Shown here: positions 36,476 to 46,026 of the stretch, in pieces | How positions within the stretch are numbered: position 1 is the first letter of the stretch | How the letters are laid out: each line of letters starts with the position of its first letter | From: Clostridium sp. E02 | Lineage (GTDB): Bacteria > Bacillota > Clostridia > Lachnospirales > Lachnospiraceae | Reading direction: 5' to 3' | DNA: 64,000 bases | Assembly (NCBI RefSeq): GCF_003833015.1 | Contig: NZ_RJLQ01000004.1 | Coordinates: forward strand, 124,001 to 188,000 | The notes under the pieces: generated by a model | What the model was told of the DNA's origin: nothing | What the model saw: the letters and a program-made list of their open reading frames with translations, nothing else | Database searches by the model: none | Made by a program: the position numbers and the translations under genes

Positions 36476-36613
36476 GACTTTTGTCAAGAGGTCAGTTAAC
36501 ATAAAGAGTCTTCTTTTGTGGGTATATAATTAATTGATTTAGAATAAATAATAAATTTGTTTCAAATAATTCTTGCATCATAAAAAAGATTATGATATTA
36601 TTAGGAAAATTCA

Positions 36614-36642
36614 TTGTAGTGAAGCGATAAATTGTTTATAAT
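36614..36642 (+). promoter_or_regulatory. Promoter of the aspS2-gatCAB operon
   Basis: TTGTAG (36614-36619) and a perfect TATAAT (36637-36642) are spaced by 17 bases and end just before the T-box leader. Confidence 0.75.
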
Positions 36643-36651
36643 AGAAATAAA

Positions 36652-36983
36652 TAGGGAATCATGAAGCTACAAGAGTAAAAAATGATATTAAAAAGGCAGA
36701 GAAAGAGACTCTGGCCTATGGACCTCGACAGGAAGAGGGCGTCACCGACTGAGAGCGCCGTCATGTGGGACTTGGCTATGGGAACACTCCGGAGCCGGTA
36801 AGTCGAAGCGACCAGAATGAGAACAGATTCTGGCAGATTGAGTAGACTTATCCGTATGCATGCGTTAAATGTAAGAGTGGAGATAGAATTAATGTCTCAA
36901 TGCGGGTGGTACCGCGGGAGCTTATAGCCATATAAATCCCGTCCCGGAATATGTAACTGTATTCCGAGACGGGATTTTTTTAT
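36652..36983 (+). promoter_or_regulatory. T-box riboswitch of the aspS2-gatCAB operon (Asn specifier, possible overlapping Glu)
   Basis: The leader shows the T-box order: Stem I start near 36657, a distal region with AGAGA, a specifier segment GGGAACACTCCGGAG aligned with the same segment in the tyrosine T-box of this window, the T-box sequence GGGTGGTACCGCG at 36904-36916, and a terminator. The specifier triplet reads AAC (36783-36785, Asn); one base earlier it reads GAA (36782-36784, Glu). An overlapping Asn/Glu specifier has been reported for the equivalent operon of Clostridium acetobutylicum, so the same dual sensing may apply here. Confidence 0.9.
36934..36983 (+). terminator. T-box terminator before aspS2
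   Basis: An 18-position stem with one mismatch (36934-36951 with 36960-36977) is followed by a T-run. It is the terminator half of the T-box switch. Confidence 0.88.
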
Positions 36984-37036
36984 TTTAATTCTTGATCGGA
37001 ATCAAAGCAATTACATTTAGGTAAGGAGAGAAAAAT

Positions 37037-38368
37037 ATGGAATTTATCAGTGGTGTGAAGCAGAAAGAAACAAAGGGAATCAAGGATGTTGAATCAGGTT
37101 CCTATGCAGGGGAAACCATAAAGATGGAAGGCAGCGTCCATACCATCCGGAAGATGGGAGAAGTTGCATTCGTAATTTTAAGAAACGCAGAGGGATTGGT
37201 ACAGTGCGTATATGAGCAGGGAACCACGAACTTTTTATTAAGTCAGTTAAAAGAAGAGTCTGCGGTTAAAATCACTGGTGTGGTGTCGATGGAAGAGAGA
37301 GCACCTCACGGATTCGAAATTCGTCTACTGGAAATTACGGTTCTCTCAGAACCAGCAGAAATACTTCCTATTGCAATTAGTAAATGGAAACTTAACACAT
37401 CGTTAGAAACAAAACTGGCACTTCGCCCCATTACGTTAAGAAATCCATTGGAGCGTGCTAAGTTTCGCATTCAGGAAGGAATCGTAAGAGGATTCCGTGA
37501 CTTTCTCCATTCTCAAAGCTTTACGGAAATTCGCACCCCTAAGATTGTAGCTCGCGGTGCAGAAGGTGGTTCCAACGTATTTAAACTGGATTATTTTAAT
37601 AAGAAAGCAGAATTAGGGCAGAGTCCTCAGTTTTATAAACAGACCATGGTTGGTGTATATGACCGGGTGTTTGAAGTTGCACCTGTGTTCCGGGCAGAAA
37701 AACATAATACCACAAGACATTTGAATGAGTATACCAGCATGGATTTTGAGATGGGATACATTGATGGATTTGAGGATATTATGGATATGGAGACCGCTAT
37801 GCTCCAGTATACGTTTTTACTTCTCTGTGAGGAGTATGCACAGGAATTAGAGATGTTAAAGGTCACACTTCCACAAGTAACCAGCATCCCTAAAGTGCAT
37901 TTTGCAGAAGCAAAAAAACTTGTATCAGAAAAATACAATCGAAAAATTAAAAATCCTTATGATTTGGAACCGGAAGAAGAGGTTTTAATCGGTCGTTATT
38001 TTAAAGAGGAATATGGCAGTGATTTTGTATTCGTAACCCACTATCCTTCTAAGAAACGTCCTTTCTATGCCATGGATGATCCAGCAGATCCCAAGTACAC
38101 ACTAAGTTTTGATCTGCTATTTAAAGGGCTTGAAATCACCACTGGTGGTCAGCGTATCCATGATTATGGCGCAATTATGAAGAAGATGGAAGAAAGAGGG
38201 ATGAATCCAGACGATATTTCTTCTTATTTAATGATATTTAAATATGGAATGCCTCCTCATGGAGGACTTGGAATCGGTCTGGAACGTCTAACCATGCGTC
38301 TTTTGGATGAATCCAATGTGAGAGAGACGACTCTCTTTCCAAGAGATGTATCTAGACTGGAACCATAA
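37037..38368 (+). CDS. aspS: Aspartyl-tRNA synthetase, archaeal-type (probably non-discriminating)
   Basis: The 443-residue class II synthetase has an N-terminal OB-fold anticodon domain and a catalytic core with motif 2 (VFRAEKHNTTRHLNEYTSMD), the THYPSKKRPFYAM stretch typical of AspRS rather than AsnRS, and motif 3 (GIGLERLTMRLL). Its short length and lack of the bacterial insertion domain place it with archaeal-type AspRS2. Followed by gatCAB, it is expected to charge tRNA-Asn with aspartate as well as tRNA-Asp, which GatCAB then amidates. AAGGAGAG precedes the ATG, and a T-box reading Asn lies upstream. Confidence 0.92.
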   Translation: MEFISGVKQKETKGIKDVESGSYAGETIKMEGSVHTIRKMGEVAFVILRNAEGLVQCVYEQGTTNFLLSQLKEESAVKITGVVSMEERAPHGFEIRLLEITVLSEPAEILPIAISKWKLNTSLETKLALRPITLRNPLERAKFRIQEGIVRGFRDFLHSQSFTEIRTPKIVARGAEGGSNVFKLDYFNKKAELGQSPQFYKQTMVGVYDRVFEVAPVFRAEKHNTTRHLNEYTSMDFEMGYIDGFEDIMDMETAMLQYTFLLLCEEYAQELEMLKVTLPQVTSIPKVHFAEAKKLVSEKYNRKIKNPYDLEPEEEVLIGRYFKEEYGSDFVFVTHYPSKKRPFYAMDDPADPKYTLSFDLLFKGLEITTGGQRIHDYGAIMKKMEERGMNPDDISSYLMIFKYGMPPHGGLGIGLERLTMRLLDESNVRETTLFPRDVSRLEP

Positions 38369-38389
38369 AGAAAGAGAGGAGAAAACGAT

Positions 38390-38683
38390 ATGGCGCACAT
38401 TATAGATGATGAGACAATCGAGTATGTAGGAGTTTTAGCTCAACTTTTCCTGGATGAGAAAGAGAAAGAACAAGCCAAGAAGGATATGGGCCGCATGCTG
38501 GATTATATTGATAAATTAAATGAGCTTGATACAGACGAAGTAAAGCCTATGTCACATGCGTTCCCTTACCACAACGTGTTTCGTGAAGACGTGGTAAAAA
38601 ATGGAGATGACAGAGATCAGATCTTAAAGAATGCCCCGAAAAGCAAAGACGGAGCGTTTCAGGTGCCAAAGACGGTGGAATAG
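38390..38683 (+). CDS. gatC: Asp/Glu-tRNA amidotransferase subunit C
   Basis: GatC is the small subunit that wraps around GatA and stabilises the GatCAB complex. The 97-residue protein has the family's helical N-terminus ([22 protein letters not shown]) and the C-terminal [32 protein letters not shown] region. It lies 21 bases after aspS and 11 before gatA, with a GGAG site. Confidence 0.95.
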   Translation: MAHIIDDETIEYVGVLAQLFLDEKEKEQAKKDMGRMLDYIDKLNELDTDEVKPMSHAFPYHNVFREDVVKNGDDRDQILKNAPKSKDGAFQVPKTVE

Positions 38684-38694
38684 GGAGGAGTCAG

Positions 38695-40191
38695 ATGACA
38701 GCAAAAGAAATATTATCCCTTACTGCAGTAGAGTTAGGGAAAAAGATAAAAGAAGAAGAAGTGACCTCAGTAGAGGCGGTAAGAGCCGTGCTGGATCAGA
38801 TAAAGACATTGGAGCCAGTTCTTAACAGCTATGTAACGATAGAGGAAGAGGATGCCCTCAAACAAGCGGAGCAGATACAAAAAAAGATCGAAGCAGGGGA
38901 ACTGACAGGAAATCTGGCAGGTGTGCCAATAGCGGTAAAAGATAATATCTGCACAGAAGGGGTAAAAACCACTTGCAGTTCAAAGATCCTTTCCAATTTT
39001 ATTCCTACCTATTCAGCCACTGCAGTGGAGAACCTAAAAAAGGCAGGTGCAGTAATCATAGGAAAAACAAATATGGATGAATTCGCCATGGGAAGCACAA
39101 CCGAGACTTCTGCTTTTGGTGTTACAAAGAATCCATGGAATCTGGATCATGCGCCTGGTGGCTCTTCTGGTGGTTCCTGTGCGGCAGTAGCGGCTGCAGA
39201 ATGTTTTTGTGCGCTTGGTTCCGATACCGGTGGTTCGATTCGGCAGCCGGCTTCGTTTTGCGGAGTCACTGGTTTAAAACCTACGTATGGATCCATCTCC
39301 CGTTATGGACTGGTTGCTTACGGATCGTCCCTAGATCAGATCGGACCAGTGGCAAAGGACGTAACCGATTGCGCAGCTCTTTTCGAGATCTTGTCTTCTT
39401 ACGATGAGAAAGACAGTACTTCAGTTGAAAGAGATGATAGCAGCTTTATGGAAGCACTTACTGGTGAGGTAAAAGGTTTAAGGATCGGAGTACCAAACGA
39501 CTACCTGGTGGAAGGGATTGATCCTTCGGTTAAGAAAGCAGTATTGGATACGGTTGAGATTTTAAAACAAAAAGGTGCGGTTGTTGAAATGTTTGATCTT
39601 GGAATGGTGGATTATGCGATTCCTGCCTATTATGTAATTGCTTCGGCAGAAGCCAGTTCCAATCTTTCTCGTTTTGACGGGGTGAAATACGGCCATCGGG
39701 CAAAAGAATACGAAGGACTTCATGGCATGTATAAAAAAAGCCGATCGGAAGGATTTGGTCCGGAGGTTAAACGGAGAATCATGCTTGGTTCTTTTGTGTT
39801 AAGCTCTGGGTATTACGATGCCTATTATCTAAAAGCATTGAAAACAAAAGCATTGATTAAACAGGCATTTGACGAAGCATTTTCTCGTTATGATGTGATT
39901 CTGGCACCAGCAGCTCCAGCACCGGCTCCAAAGCTTGGAGAAAGTTTAAAGGATCCTTTAAAGATGTATCTGGGAGATATCTACACCATCTCAGTTAATC
40001 TGGCTGGACTTCCTGCGCTTACGGTCCCTTGGGGATTTAGTGAGACAGGACTTCCAATTGGAGTTCAGTTTATCGGTGGCTGGTTTCAGGAGAAGCATAT
40101 ATTAAAAGCAGGATATGCTATGGAACAAAGCCGGGGGTACCAGATGCCGGCACTTGCAAAGGACGCGATCTTAGGAAGGGAGGAGAAATAA
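38695..40191 (+). CDS. gatA: Asp/Glu-tRNA amidotransferase subunit A
   Basis: GatA is the amidase subunit that frees ammonia from glutamine for transfer to Asp-tRNA-Asn or Glu-tRNA-Gln. The 498-residue protein carries the amidase Ser-cisSer-Lys triad: lysine in GVPIAVKDNI, cis-serine in GGSSGGSCAAVAA and nucleophile serine in DTGGSIRQPAS. Length is normal. GGGAGG is placed before the ATG, and gatB starts immediately after the stop. Confidence 0.97.
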   Translation: MTAKEILSLTAVELGKKIKEEEVTSVEAVRAVLDQIKTLEPVLNSYVTIEEEDALKQAEQIQKKIEAGELTGNLAGVPIAVKDNICTEGVKTTCSSKILSNFIPTYSATAVENLKKAGAVIIGKTNMDEFAMGSTTETSAFGVTKNPWNLDHAPGGSSGGSCAAVAAAECFCALGSDTGGSIRQPASFCGVTGLKPTYGSISRYGLVAYGSSLDQIGPVAKDVTDCAALFEILSSYDEKDSTSVERDDSSFMEALTGEVKGLRIGVPNDYLVEGIDPSVKKAVLDTVEILKQKGAVVEMFDLGMVDYAIPAYYVIASAEASSNLSRFDGVKYGHRAKEYEGLHGMYKKSRSEGFGPEVKRRIMLGSFVLSSGYYDAYYLKALKTKALIKQAFDEAFSRYDVILAPAAPAPAPKLGESLKDPLKMYLGDIYTISVNLAGLPALTVPWGFSETGLPIGVQFIGGWFQEKHILKAGYAMEQSRGYQMPALAKDAILGREEK

Positions 40192-41625
40192 ATGAGCAAA
40201 CAGTATGAGACAGTAATCGGTTTGGAAGTACATGTGGAGCTAGCCACGAATACAAAGATTTTCTGTTCCTGTTCCACTGAATTTGGTGGAGCACCTAACA
40301 CCCATACGTGTCCGGTCTGTACCGGGATGCCAGGTTCTCTTCCTGTTCTGAACAAACAGGTGGTGGAATATGCGCTTACCGTTGGGCTTGCGGCCAACTG
40401 TGAGATCAATCAGTCCTGTAAATTTGACCGGAAGAATTATTTCTATCCAGATAACCCCCAAAATTACCAGATTTCTCAGCTCTATCTTCCGATCTGTCAT
40501 GATGGGTATGTGGAGATTGATGTAGCGTCGGGAAAGAAGAAAATTAGAATTCATGAAATTCATATGGAAGAGGATGCAGGGAAACTAATTCACGATGAAT
40601 GGGAAGATTGTTCTTTGGTTGATTTTAACCGGAGTGGAGTACCATTGATTGAAATTGTTTCAGAGCCGGATATGCGAAGTGCAGAGGAAGTAATTACTTA
40701 TCTGGAAAAATTAAGGCTGATGATTCAGTATCTGGGGGCTTCCGACTGCAAACTTCAAGAAGGGTCCATGAGAGCAGATGTAAACCTGTCTGTCTGTGAG
40801 GTGGGGGCAGAGGAATTTGGTACCAGAACAGAGATGAAGAACTTAAACTCCTTTAAGGCGATTGCACGTGCCATTGAAGGGGAGAGAAAACGCCAAATTG
40901 AACTGATTGAGGAAGGCAAACAAATTGTACAGGAAACCAGGAGATGGGATGACAACAAAGAAGCCTCTCATGCCATGCGTTCCAAGGAAGATGCCAAAGA
41001 TTACCGCTATTTTCCAGACCCAGACCTACCGCCAGTTGAGATCTCGGATGAATGGATTAAGAGGATCAGAGAAAATCAACCGGAACTAAAAACAGAAAAA
41101 ATGACTCGGTACCAGCAAGAGTATCATCTTTCTGCATATGATGCAGATATTATTACTGGGTCCAAACATATGGCGGATGTGTTTGAAGCAGTCACAGAGA
41201 TTTGCAAAAGACCAAAAGAAGCCGCTAACTGGCTAATGGTAGAAGCCATGAGACTGTTAAAAGAACATGAGATGGAACCGGAAAAAATGACATTTTCTCC
41301 AGAAAATCTTGCAAAATTGATTGATTTAGTGGATAATGGTACCATTAACAGAACCGTGGGGAAAGAAGTTTTCGAACAAATTTTTGCTGAGGATGTGGAT
41401 CCAGAACAGTACGTAGAAGAAAAGGGTTTAAAGGTAGTGAGTGACGAAGGGGAACTCCGTGGGGTGATTGAAGAAATCATTGCCGCGAATCCACAATCAG
41501 TCAGTGATTACCACAGCGGAAAAGAGAAGGCGATGGGCTTTCTCGTTGGTCAGACCATGCGTAAGATGAAAGGGAAAGCCGACCCTGGGGCAGTTAACAG
41601 GATAGTGAAAGAACTGTTAGGTTAA
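40192..41625 (+). CDS. gatB: Asp/Glu-tRNA amidotransferase subunit B
   Basis: GatB activates the tRNA-bound acid and receives ammonia from GatA. The 477-residue protein starts with the conserved VIGLEVHVEL block, carries zinc-binding cysteines (CSCSTEFG and CPVCTGMPGS), and ends in a YqeY-like tail domain that grips the tRNA elbow. It follows gatA without a gap; GGGAGGAG inside the end of gatA serves as ribosome site. Confidence 0.97.
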   Translation: MSKQYETVIGLEVHVELATNTKIFCSCSTEFGGAPNTHTCPVCTGMPGSLPVLNKQVVEYALTVGLAANCEINQSCKFDRKNYFYPDNPQNYQISQLYLPICHDGYVEIDVASGKKKIRIHEIHMEEDAGKLIHDEWEDCSLVDFNRSGVPLIEIVSEPDMRSAEEVITYLEKLRLMIQYLGASDCKLQEGSMRADVNLSVCEVGAEEFGTRTEMKNLNSFKAIARAIEGERKRQIELIEEGKQIVQETRRWDDNKEASHAMRSKEDAKDYRYFPDPDLPPVEISDEWIKRIRENQPELKTEKMTRYQQEYHLSAYDADIITGSKHMADVFEAVTEICKRPKEAANWLMVEAMRLLKEHEMEPEKMTFSPENLAKLIDLVDNGTINRTVGKEVFEQIFAEDVDPEQYVEEKGLKVVSDEGELRGVIEEIIAANPQSVSDYHSGKEKAMGFLVGQTMRKMKGKADPGAVNRIVKELLG

Positions 41626-41653
41626 AGGAGTTTATATGAGGAGGAAGAAATCG

Positions 41654-42943
41654 ATGAAATCGTATGCAGAGATGACAAAGGAAGAATTACTGGAACACAA
41701 AAAAGAACTTTCCGCCCAATATAAGGAATTTCAGGGTAAGGATCTAAAGCTTGATATGTCCAGAGGAAAACCCAGTACCGAGCAACTTGATATTTCTATG
41801 GGAATGATGGATGTGTTAAGCAGCAACGATGATTTGACCTGTGAAGATGGCACCGACTGCAGAAATTATGGAGTACTTGCCGGAATCAAAGAAGCGAAAG
41901 AACTCCTTGCAGATATGATGGAAGTTGCTTCGGATCACATCATTATTTATGGAAATTCTAGCTTGAATGTTATGTATGATACGGTATCCCGTTCCATGAC
42001 TCAAGGTGTTATGGGAAACACACCCTGGTGTAAGCTTGATAAGGTGAAATTCCTTTGTCCAGTACCAGGATACGACAGACATTTTTCCGTAAGTGAGTAT
42101 TTTGGAATTGAGATGATCAATGTTCCGATGACACCGTCAGGACCGGATATGGATCTGGTGGAAGAACTGGTTGCAAACGATGATAGCATTAAGGGAATCT
42201 GGTGCGTACCCAAGTATTCCAATCCTCAGGGGATTTCTTATTCTGATGAGACGGTTCGCCGGTTTGCCCGTCTAAAACCAGCTGCCAGTGATTTTAGAAT
42301 CTACTGGGATAATGCGTATACCATTCATCACTTATATGACCATGATCAGGATCATCTGATTGAAATCCTTGCAGAATGTAAGCGGGCTGGCAATCCTGAT
42401 ATGGTGTTTAAGTTTGCTTCTACTTCAAAAGTAAGTTTTCCGGGATCTGGGATTGCAGCCATAGCGGCTAGCCAGAACAACCTTTCAGATATTATGAAAC
42501 AGTTAAAAATGCAGACCATTGGTCACGATAAAGTGAACCAGCTTCGCCATGTACGATTCTTCCATAACATTCATGGAATGGTAGAGCATATGAGAAAACA
42601 TGCGGACATCATGAGACCGAAATTTGAAGCTGTTATTGAAATACTTGATCGGGAACTTGGAAGTCTTGGCATCGGGCAGTGGACCTGCCCCAAAGGCGGT
42701 TACTTTATCTCCTTTGATTCCAATGATGGTTGTGCAAAAGCCATTGTGGCAAGATGTAAAAAAGCAGGTCTTGTAATGACTGGGGCTGGAGCTACGTATC
42801 CATATGGCAAAGATCCTCATGATAGTAACATTCGGATTGCACCATCTTATCCCACACTTGCTGATTTGAGACTAGCCATGGAACTGTTTACTCTTTGTGT
42901 TAAGATTGTAACCATTGATAAGCTTCTTACTGAGCGGGAATAA
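41654..42943 (+). CDS. PLP-dependent aminotransferase, MocR-like aspartate aminotransferase group
   Basis: The 429-residue protein is a fold-type I aminotransferase of the group annotated as putative aspartate aminotransferase (Aminotran_MocR), without a DNA-binding domain. Visible are LDMSRGKPSTEQLD at the start, NYGVLAGIKEAKELLAD, YGNSSLNVMYD, CVPKYSNPQG, and the PLP-lysine region FASTSKVSFPGSGIAA. Two starts are possible: 41654 (used here, AGGAGG nine bases upstream) and 41636 (AAAGGAG five bases upstream). It lies 10-28 bases after gatB, so it is likely under the same Asn-reading T-box and may supply aspartate for the tRNA-dependent route. Confidence 0.82.
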   Translation: MKSYAEMTKEELLEHKKELSAQYKEFQGKDLKLDMSRGKPSTEQLDISMGMMDVLSSNDDLTCEDGTDCRNYGVLAGIKEAKELLADMMEVASDHIIIYGNSSLNVMYDTVSRSMTQGVMGNTPWCKLDKVKFLCPVPGYDRHFSVSEYFGIEMINVPMTPSGPDMDLVEELVANDDSIKGIWCVPKYSNPQGISYSDETVRRFARLKPAASDFRIYWDNAYTIHHLYDHDQDHLIEILAECKRAGNPDMVFKFASTSKVSFPGSGIAAIAASQNNLSDIMKQLKMQTIGHDKVNQLRHVRFFHNIHGMVEHMRKHADIMRPKFEAVIEILDRELGSLGIGQWTCPKGGYFISFDSNDGCAKAIVARCKKAGLVMTGAGATYPYGKDPHDSNIRIAPSYPTLADLRLAMELFTLCVKIVTIDKLLTERE

Positions 42944-42947
42944 AAAT

Positions 42948-42985
42948 AACGCGTTACCCTTAAAGTTGTAGAAGGGTAACGCGTT
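42948..42985. terminator. Terminator between the aminotransferase and LysR genes
   Basis: A perfect 14-base inverted repeat (42948-42961 and 42972-42985) lies between the convergent stop codons. T-rich sequence follows only briefly on the plus strand. Confidence 0.75.
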
Positions 42986-42991
42986 TTCGAT

Positions 42992-43873
42992 TCATGAATC
43001 AAATAAGACCAGATTGATAAATGCCTGAAATGCTTCTGTTTGAAATTTATCTTTGTGAAATACAACATGATTCATACAGCTAAGATTAAGGTCTTTGATT
43101 TCTATTTCAATAACGTCTCCTCTTTTTATGGATTCATCGGCCCAGATTCTTGGGATAATGCCGATTCCCAACTGCTCTTTTACCGCTTTTATGATGACAT
43201 CCGAACTGGAACTTATCCAGAGAGGTTCTGCACTTAGATTGTTCAGTGACAGAGCACAGTCGAAGGAATCCCGTATGGTACAGCCTTTCTCCCGTAGGAG
43301 CAGAGGTTCTTTGATTAAGCGGTCCAGTGGTACCGGCTGACTACTGCTTTTACTCAAGGGGTGCCCAGGCGCGCAGATCACTGCCATAGGATAAGAAGAA
43401 AAAGGAATTCTTTCTAACTGATCCTCTGGAATCACACCTTCAATCAGGCAAATATCTAGTTGGTTTTTCAGTAGTTGGGTGGTAATCGATTCGGATGTAT
43501 CTACGGTGACGTTTACCTGAATATCGGGATTTGTAGTTTTAAATTTGGTTACAATCTGCGGAAGCAGATGGCTTGCAAGTGTGACACAGGATCCGATTCG
43601 CAATGGGGCTTGTAAGTGCAAAAGACCGGAGTAATTCTCCAGGTCTTGGTATAATTCTAACAGAGGAATGACTTTGGAGAGATAAAACTTACCGTTTTCA
43701 TTCATAACGACTTTACGGGATACACGGTCAAACAAAGGAGAACCAACGGATTCCTCCAGTTCATTGATGGCATGTGAGATGGCGGGCTGGGTCATAGATA
43801 AAGACTTGCCAGCTCCGGTAATACTTCCTTTTTCACACACCATTTTAAAGATTGTAAGATGTCTAATATTCAT
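42992..43873 (-). CDS. LysR-family transcriptional regulator
   Basis: The 293-residue protein has the N-terminal LysR winged helix (MNIRHLTIFKMVCEKGSITGAGKSLSMTQ, residues 1-60) and a periplasmic-binding-like effector domain (about 90-290). The effector-domain pattern resembles CysL/CbbR-type members, but I cannot name the effector. It follows the GNAT and isocitrate dehydrogenase genes on the same strand. GGA-rich sequence ahead of the ATG is only a moderate ribosome site. Its targets are unknown. Confidence 0.88.
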   Translation of the reverse strand: MNIRHLTIFKMVCEKGSITGAGKSLSMTQPAISHAINELEESVGSPLFDRVSRKVVMNENGKFYLSKVIPLLELYQDLENYSGLLHLQAPLRIGSCVTLASHLLPQIVTKFKTTNPDIQVNVTVDTSESITTQLLKNQLDICLIEGVIPEDQLERIPFSSYPMAVICAPGHPLSKSSSQPVPLDRLIKEPLLLREKGCTIRDSFDCALSLNNLSAEPLWISSSSDVIIKAVKEQLGIGIIPRIWADESIKRGDVIEIEIKDLNLSCMNHVVFHKDKFQTEAFQAFINLVLFDS

Positions 43874-43967
43874 TTGTAGGATCCTTCCATTACTGAAATG
43901 TTATATCATAATACTTATTATATCATTTTGATAATGATATGAACAGAAGTTTTTTTAAAAAATTTAG

Positions 43968-44519
43968 TTATTTTAAGGACAGCATCATGAGGTATTCGTC
44001 CCCGTAACTGCCATCCCGGTACTTAAATCCGTGTCTTCTTGCCCCGTAAATTTCAAATCCCCATTTTTTATAAAGTGCGATTCCTCGTTCATTGCTCTGA
44101 ATGACTTCCAGTTCTAGTTGCTCATAATTCATAGCCCTTGCCCCCTCTGTGATGGCGGATAGAAGATTGGAACCAATGCCAAGTCCCCAATGGCTTCTTA
44201 GAATTGAGATTCCAAAATTGGCACGGTGAGCATACCGTTCGTGTTCTGCGACCGGATTAATCCCGGCGTTTGCCACTAATCTTCCTCTGACGTAAGTACA
44301 GATCATCAAATCTTTCTGACTTTGTAATAGAGAGTGTAAAAATTGTTTTTCCTGAAAGAGTGATATTTTAATCTCATCTGGATATCTGCTTAAATAGTTG
44401 GTTTCCCCTGATACTTTTTTTAAAAGACGAAGTACAGATGCCCCATCATTGGGTCCAGGGCTCCTTAAATAACAGGGAGTTCCGTCCTTTAAAACTACCT
44501 CCACTTGCTTAAACTCCAT
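43968..44519 (-). CDS. GNAT-family N-acetyltransferase
   Basis: The 183-residue protein has a GNAT fold with the acetyl-CoA-binding loop in RSHWGLGIGSNLLSAI near residue 115 and the later ESNERG-type stretch LEVIQSNERGIALYKKWGFEIYGARR. It is closest in look to ribosomal-protein or small-molecule acetyltransferases of the RimJ/RimL kind. AGGAGG precedes ATG 44519; the frame is open to 44540 with no better site. It lies 74 bases downstream of icd and may be co-transcribed. Substrate unknown. Confidence 0.82.
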   Translation of the reverse strand: MEFKQVEVVLKDGTPCYLRSPGPNDGASVLRLLKKVSGETNYLSRYPDEIKISLFQEKQFLHSLLQSQKDLMICTYVRGRLVANAGINPVAEHERYAHRANFGISILRSHWGLGIGSNLLSAITEGARAMNYEQLELEVIQSNERGIALYKKWGFEIYGARRHGFKYRDGSYGDEYLMMLSLK

Positions 44520-44593
44520 CCCCGGCCTCCTATGATTCAAAAAAAGAAAGCAAACAATCTCTACTTTCTCTTTTTGTTCGTTCTATATTATAA

Positions 44594-45790
44594 TTACAGT
44601 CTTTTTGCTATGGCTTTGATAAATTCTTCACTGTTTAATACGGTTGGATTGGTTATGCTAGTTATGAGCGCAAGGTCCTTTGTCATCTCACCTGCCTCAA
44701 TGGTATCCACAGTGGCTTTTTCTAGTCGATCCGCAAAATCAGCCAGTTCTTGGTTTTCGTCTAATTCCCCTCGTTTTCTTAGAGCTCCAGTCCAGGCAAA
44801 AATTGTGGCTACGGAGTTCGTAGAAGTTTCTTCTCCCTTTAAGTGTTTATAATAGTGACGCTGAACGGTACCGTGGGCGGCCTCATATTCATAGTCACCG
44901 TTTGGAGAGACTAATACGGAAGTCATCATTGCAAGAGAGCCAAAAGCGGAAGAGATCATATCACTCATGACGTCTCCATCGTAATTTTTACATGCCCAGA
45001 TATATCCGCCCTCTGATTTCATAACACGTGCGACAGCATCGTCTATTAATGTATAAAAATATGTAATACCAGCTTTTGAAAATAAATCTTCATATTCTGC
45101 ATCATAAATATCTTGAAAAATATCTTTAAATGTATGGTCATACTGTTTGGATATGGTATCTTTGGTTGCAAACCATAAATCCTGGCAGGTGTCTAGTGCG
45201 TAGTTAAAGCAGCTCCTTGCAAAGCTTTCAATGGAACCGTTTAAGTTATGCATTCCCTGGATGATTCCGGGGCCATCAAACGTATGAATGGGTTCCCTGG
45301 TCTCCGTTCCATCGGCAGCCGTATAAACAAGTTCTACTTTTCCTTCACCGGGAATCTTCATCTCCGCGCCTTTGTATACATCTCCGTATGCATGACGAGC
45401 GATTGTAATGGGTTTTTTCCAGTTAGCAACACATGGTTCGATCCCCTTTACTACAATAGGAGCGCGGAATACCGTACCATCTAACAGTGCGCGGATGGTT
45501 CCATTTGGACTTTTCCACATCTGTTTTAAGTTGTATTCTTTTACACGGGCAGCGTTGGGGGTAATGGTAGCGCATTTGACGGCAACCTTATATTTTTTTG
45601 TGGCGTTTGCAGAATCAATGGTAATCTGATCGTCTGTTTCATCTCTGTAAACCAATCCCAGATCGTAGTATTCGGTCTTTAAGTCAATATAGGGATGAAG
45701 AAGATTATCCTTGATCATCTGCCAGAGAATCCTTGTCATCTCATCGCCATCCATTTCGACTATGGGGGTCGTCATCTTAATCCTATCCAT
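44594..45790 (-). CDS. icd: NADP-dependent isocitrate dehydrogenase, homodimeric eukaryote-like type
   Basis: The 398-residue enzyme oxidatively decarboxylates isocitrate to 2-oxoglutarate. It belongs to the homodimeric, eukaryote-like IDH class rather than the E. coli type: [13 protein letters not shown] at the N-terminus, the isocitrate-binding [16 protein letters not shown] and the [10 protein letters not shown] region with the NADP-recognising stretch. AAGGAGG precedes the ATG. In an anaerobe with citrate uptake it would feed citrate carbon to glutamate. A good promoter is visible upstream. Confidence 0.93.
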   Translation of the reverse strand: MDRIKMTTPIVEMDGDEMTRILWQMIKDNLLHPYIDLKTEYYDLGLVYRDETDDQITIDSANATKKYKVAVKCATITPNAARVKEYNLKQMWKSPNGTIRALLDGTVFRAPIVVKGIEPCVANWKKPITIARHAYGDVYKGAEMKIPGEGKVELVYTAADGTETREPIHTFDGPGIIQGMHNLNGSIESFARSCFNYALDTCQDLWFATKDTISKQYDHTFKDIFQDIYDAEYEDLFSKAGITYFYTLIDDAVARVMKSEGGYIWACKNYDGDVMSDMISSAFGSLAMMTSVLVSPNGDYEYEAAHGTVQRHYYKHLKGEETSTNSVATIFAWTGALRKRGELDENQELADFADRLEKATVDTIEAGEMTKDLALITSITNPTVLNSEEFIKAIAKRL

Positions 45791-45827
45791 GTGTTTGTCC
45801 TCCTTAGAAATGTTCGTGTTAAGCTAT

Positions 45828-45856
45828 AGTATACGACGAATTCTTAGTTCGCACAA
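45828..45856 (-). promoter_or_regulatory. Promoter of icd
   Basis: On the minus strand TTGTGC (45856-45851) and TATACT (45833-45828) are spaced by 17 bases, with the icd start about 38 bases downstream. Confidence 0.65.
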
Positions 45857-45997
45857 GTATATTTATGTAAATTTATCCACGCATCCTTTAATATTATACA
45901 AGTTTCCAGTGAATACCATAAATTCTATGCGAAGAATGGTATAATCATTCCAAAAAACAATGAAATTTGACGAACCATTTGTTCACGGATTATTCAC

Positions 45998-46026
45998 TTG
46001 ACACCTTTTTCTCTGAATGGTATAGT
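45998..46026 (+). promoter_or_regulatory. Promoter of the CcdA-TlpA gene
   Basis: A consensus TTGACA (45998-46003) and TATAGT (46021-46026) are spaced by exactly 17 bases, 94 bases before the TTG start codon. Confidence 0.75.

Noticed and set aside
36815-36836. Hairpin CCAGAAT...ATTCTGG with GAGAACAG loop considered as the specifier loop of the aspS T-box
   Set aside because: Alignment with the tyrosine T-box places the specifier segment at 36780-36795, where the typical CCGGAG follows; this hairpin fits Stem II/III better.
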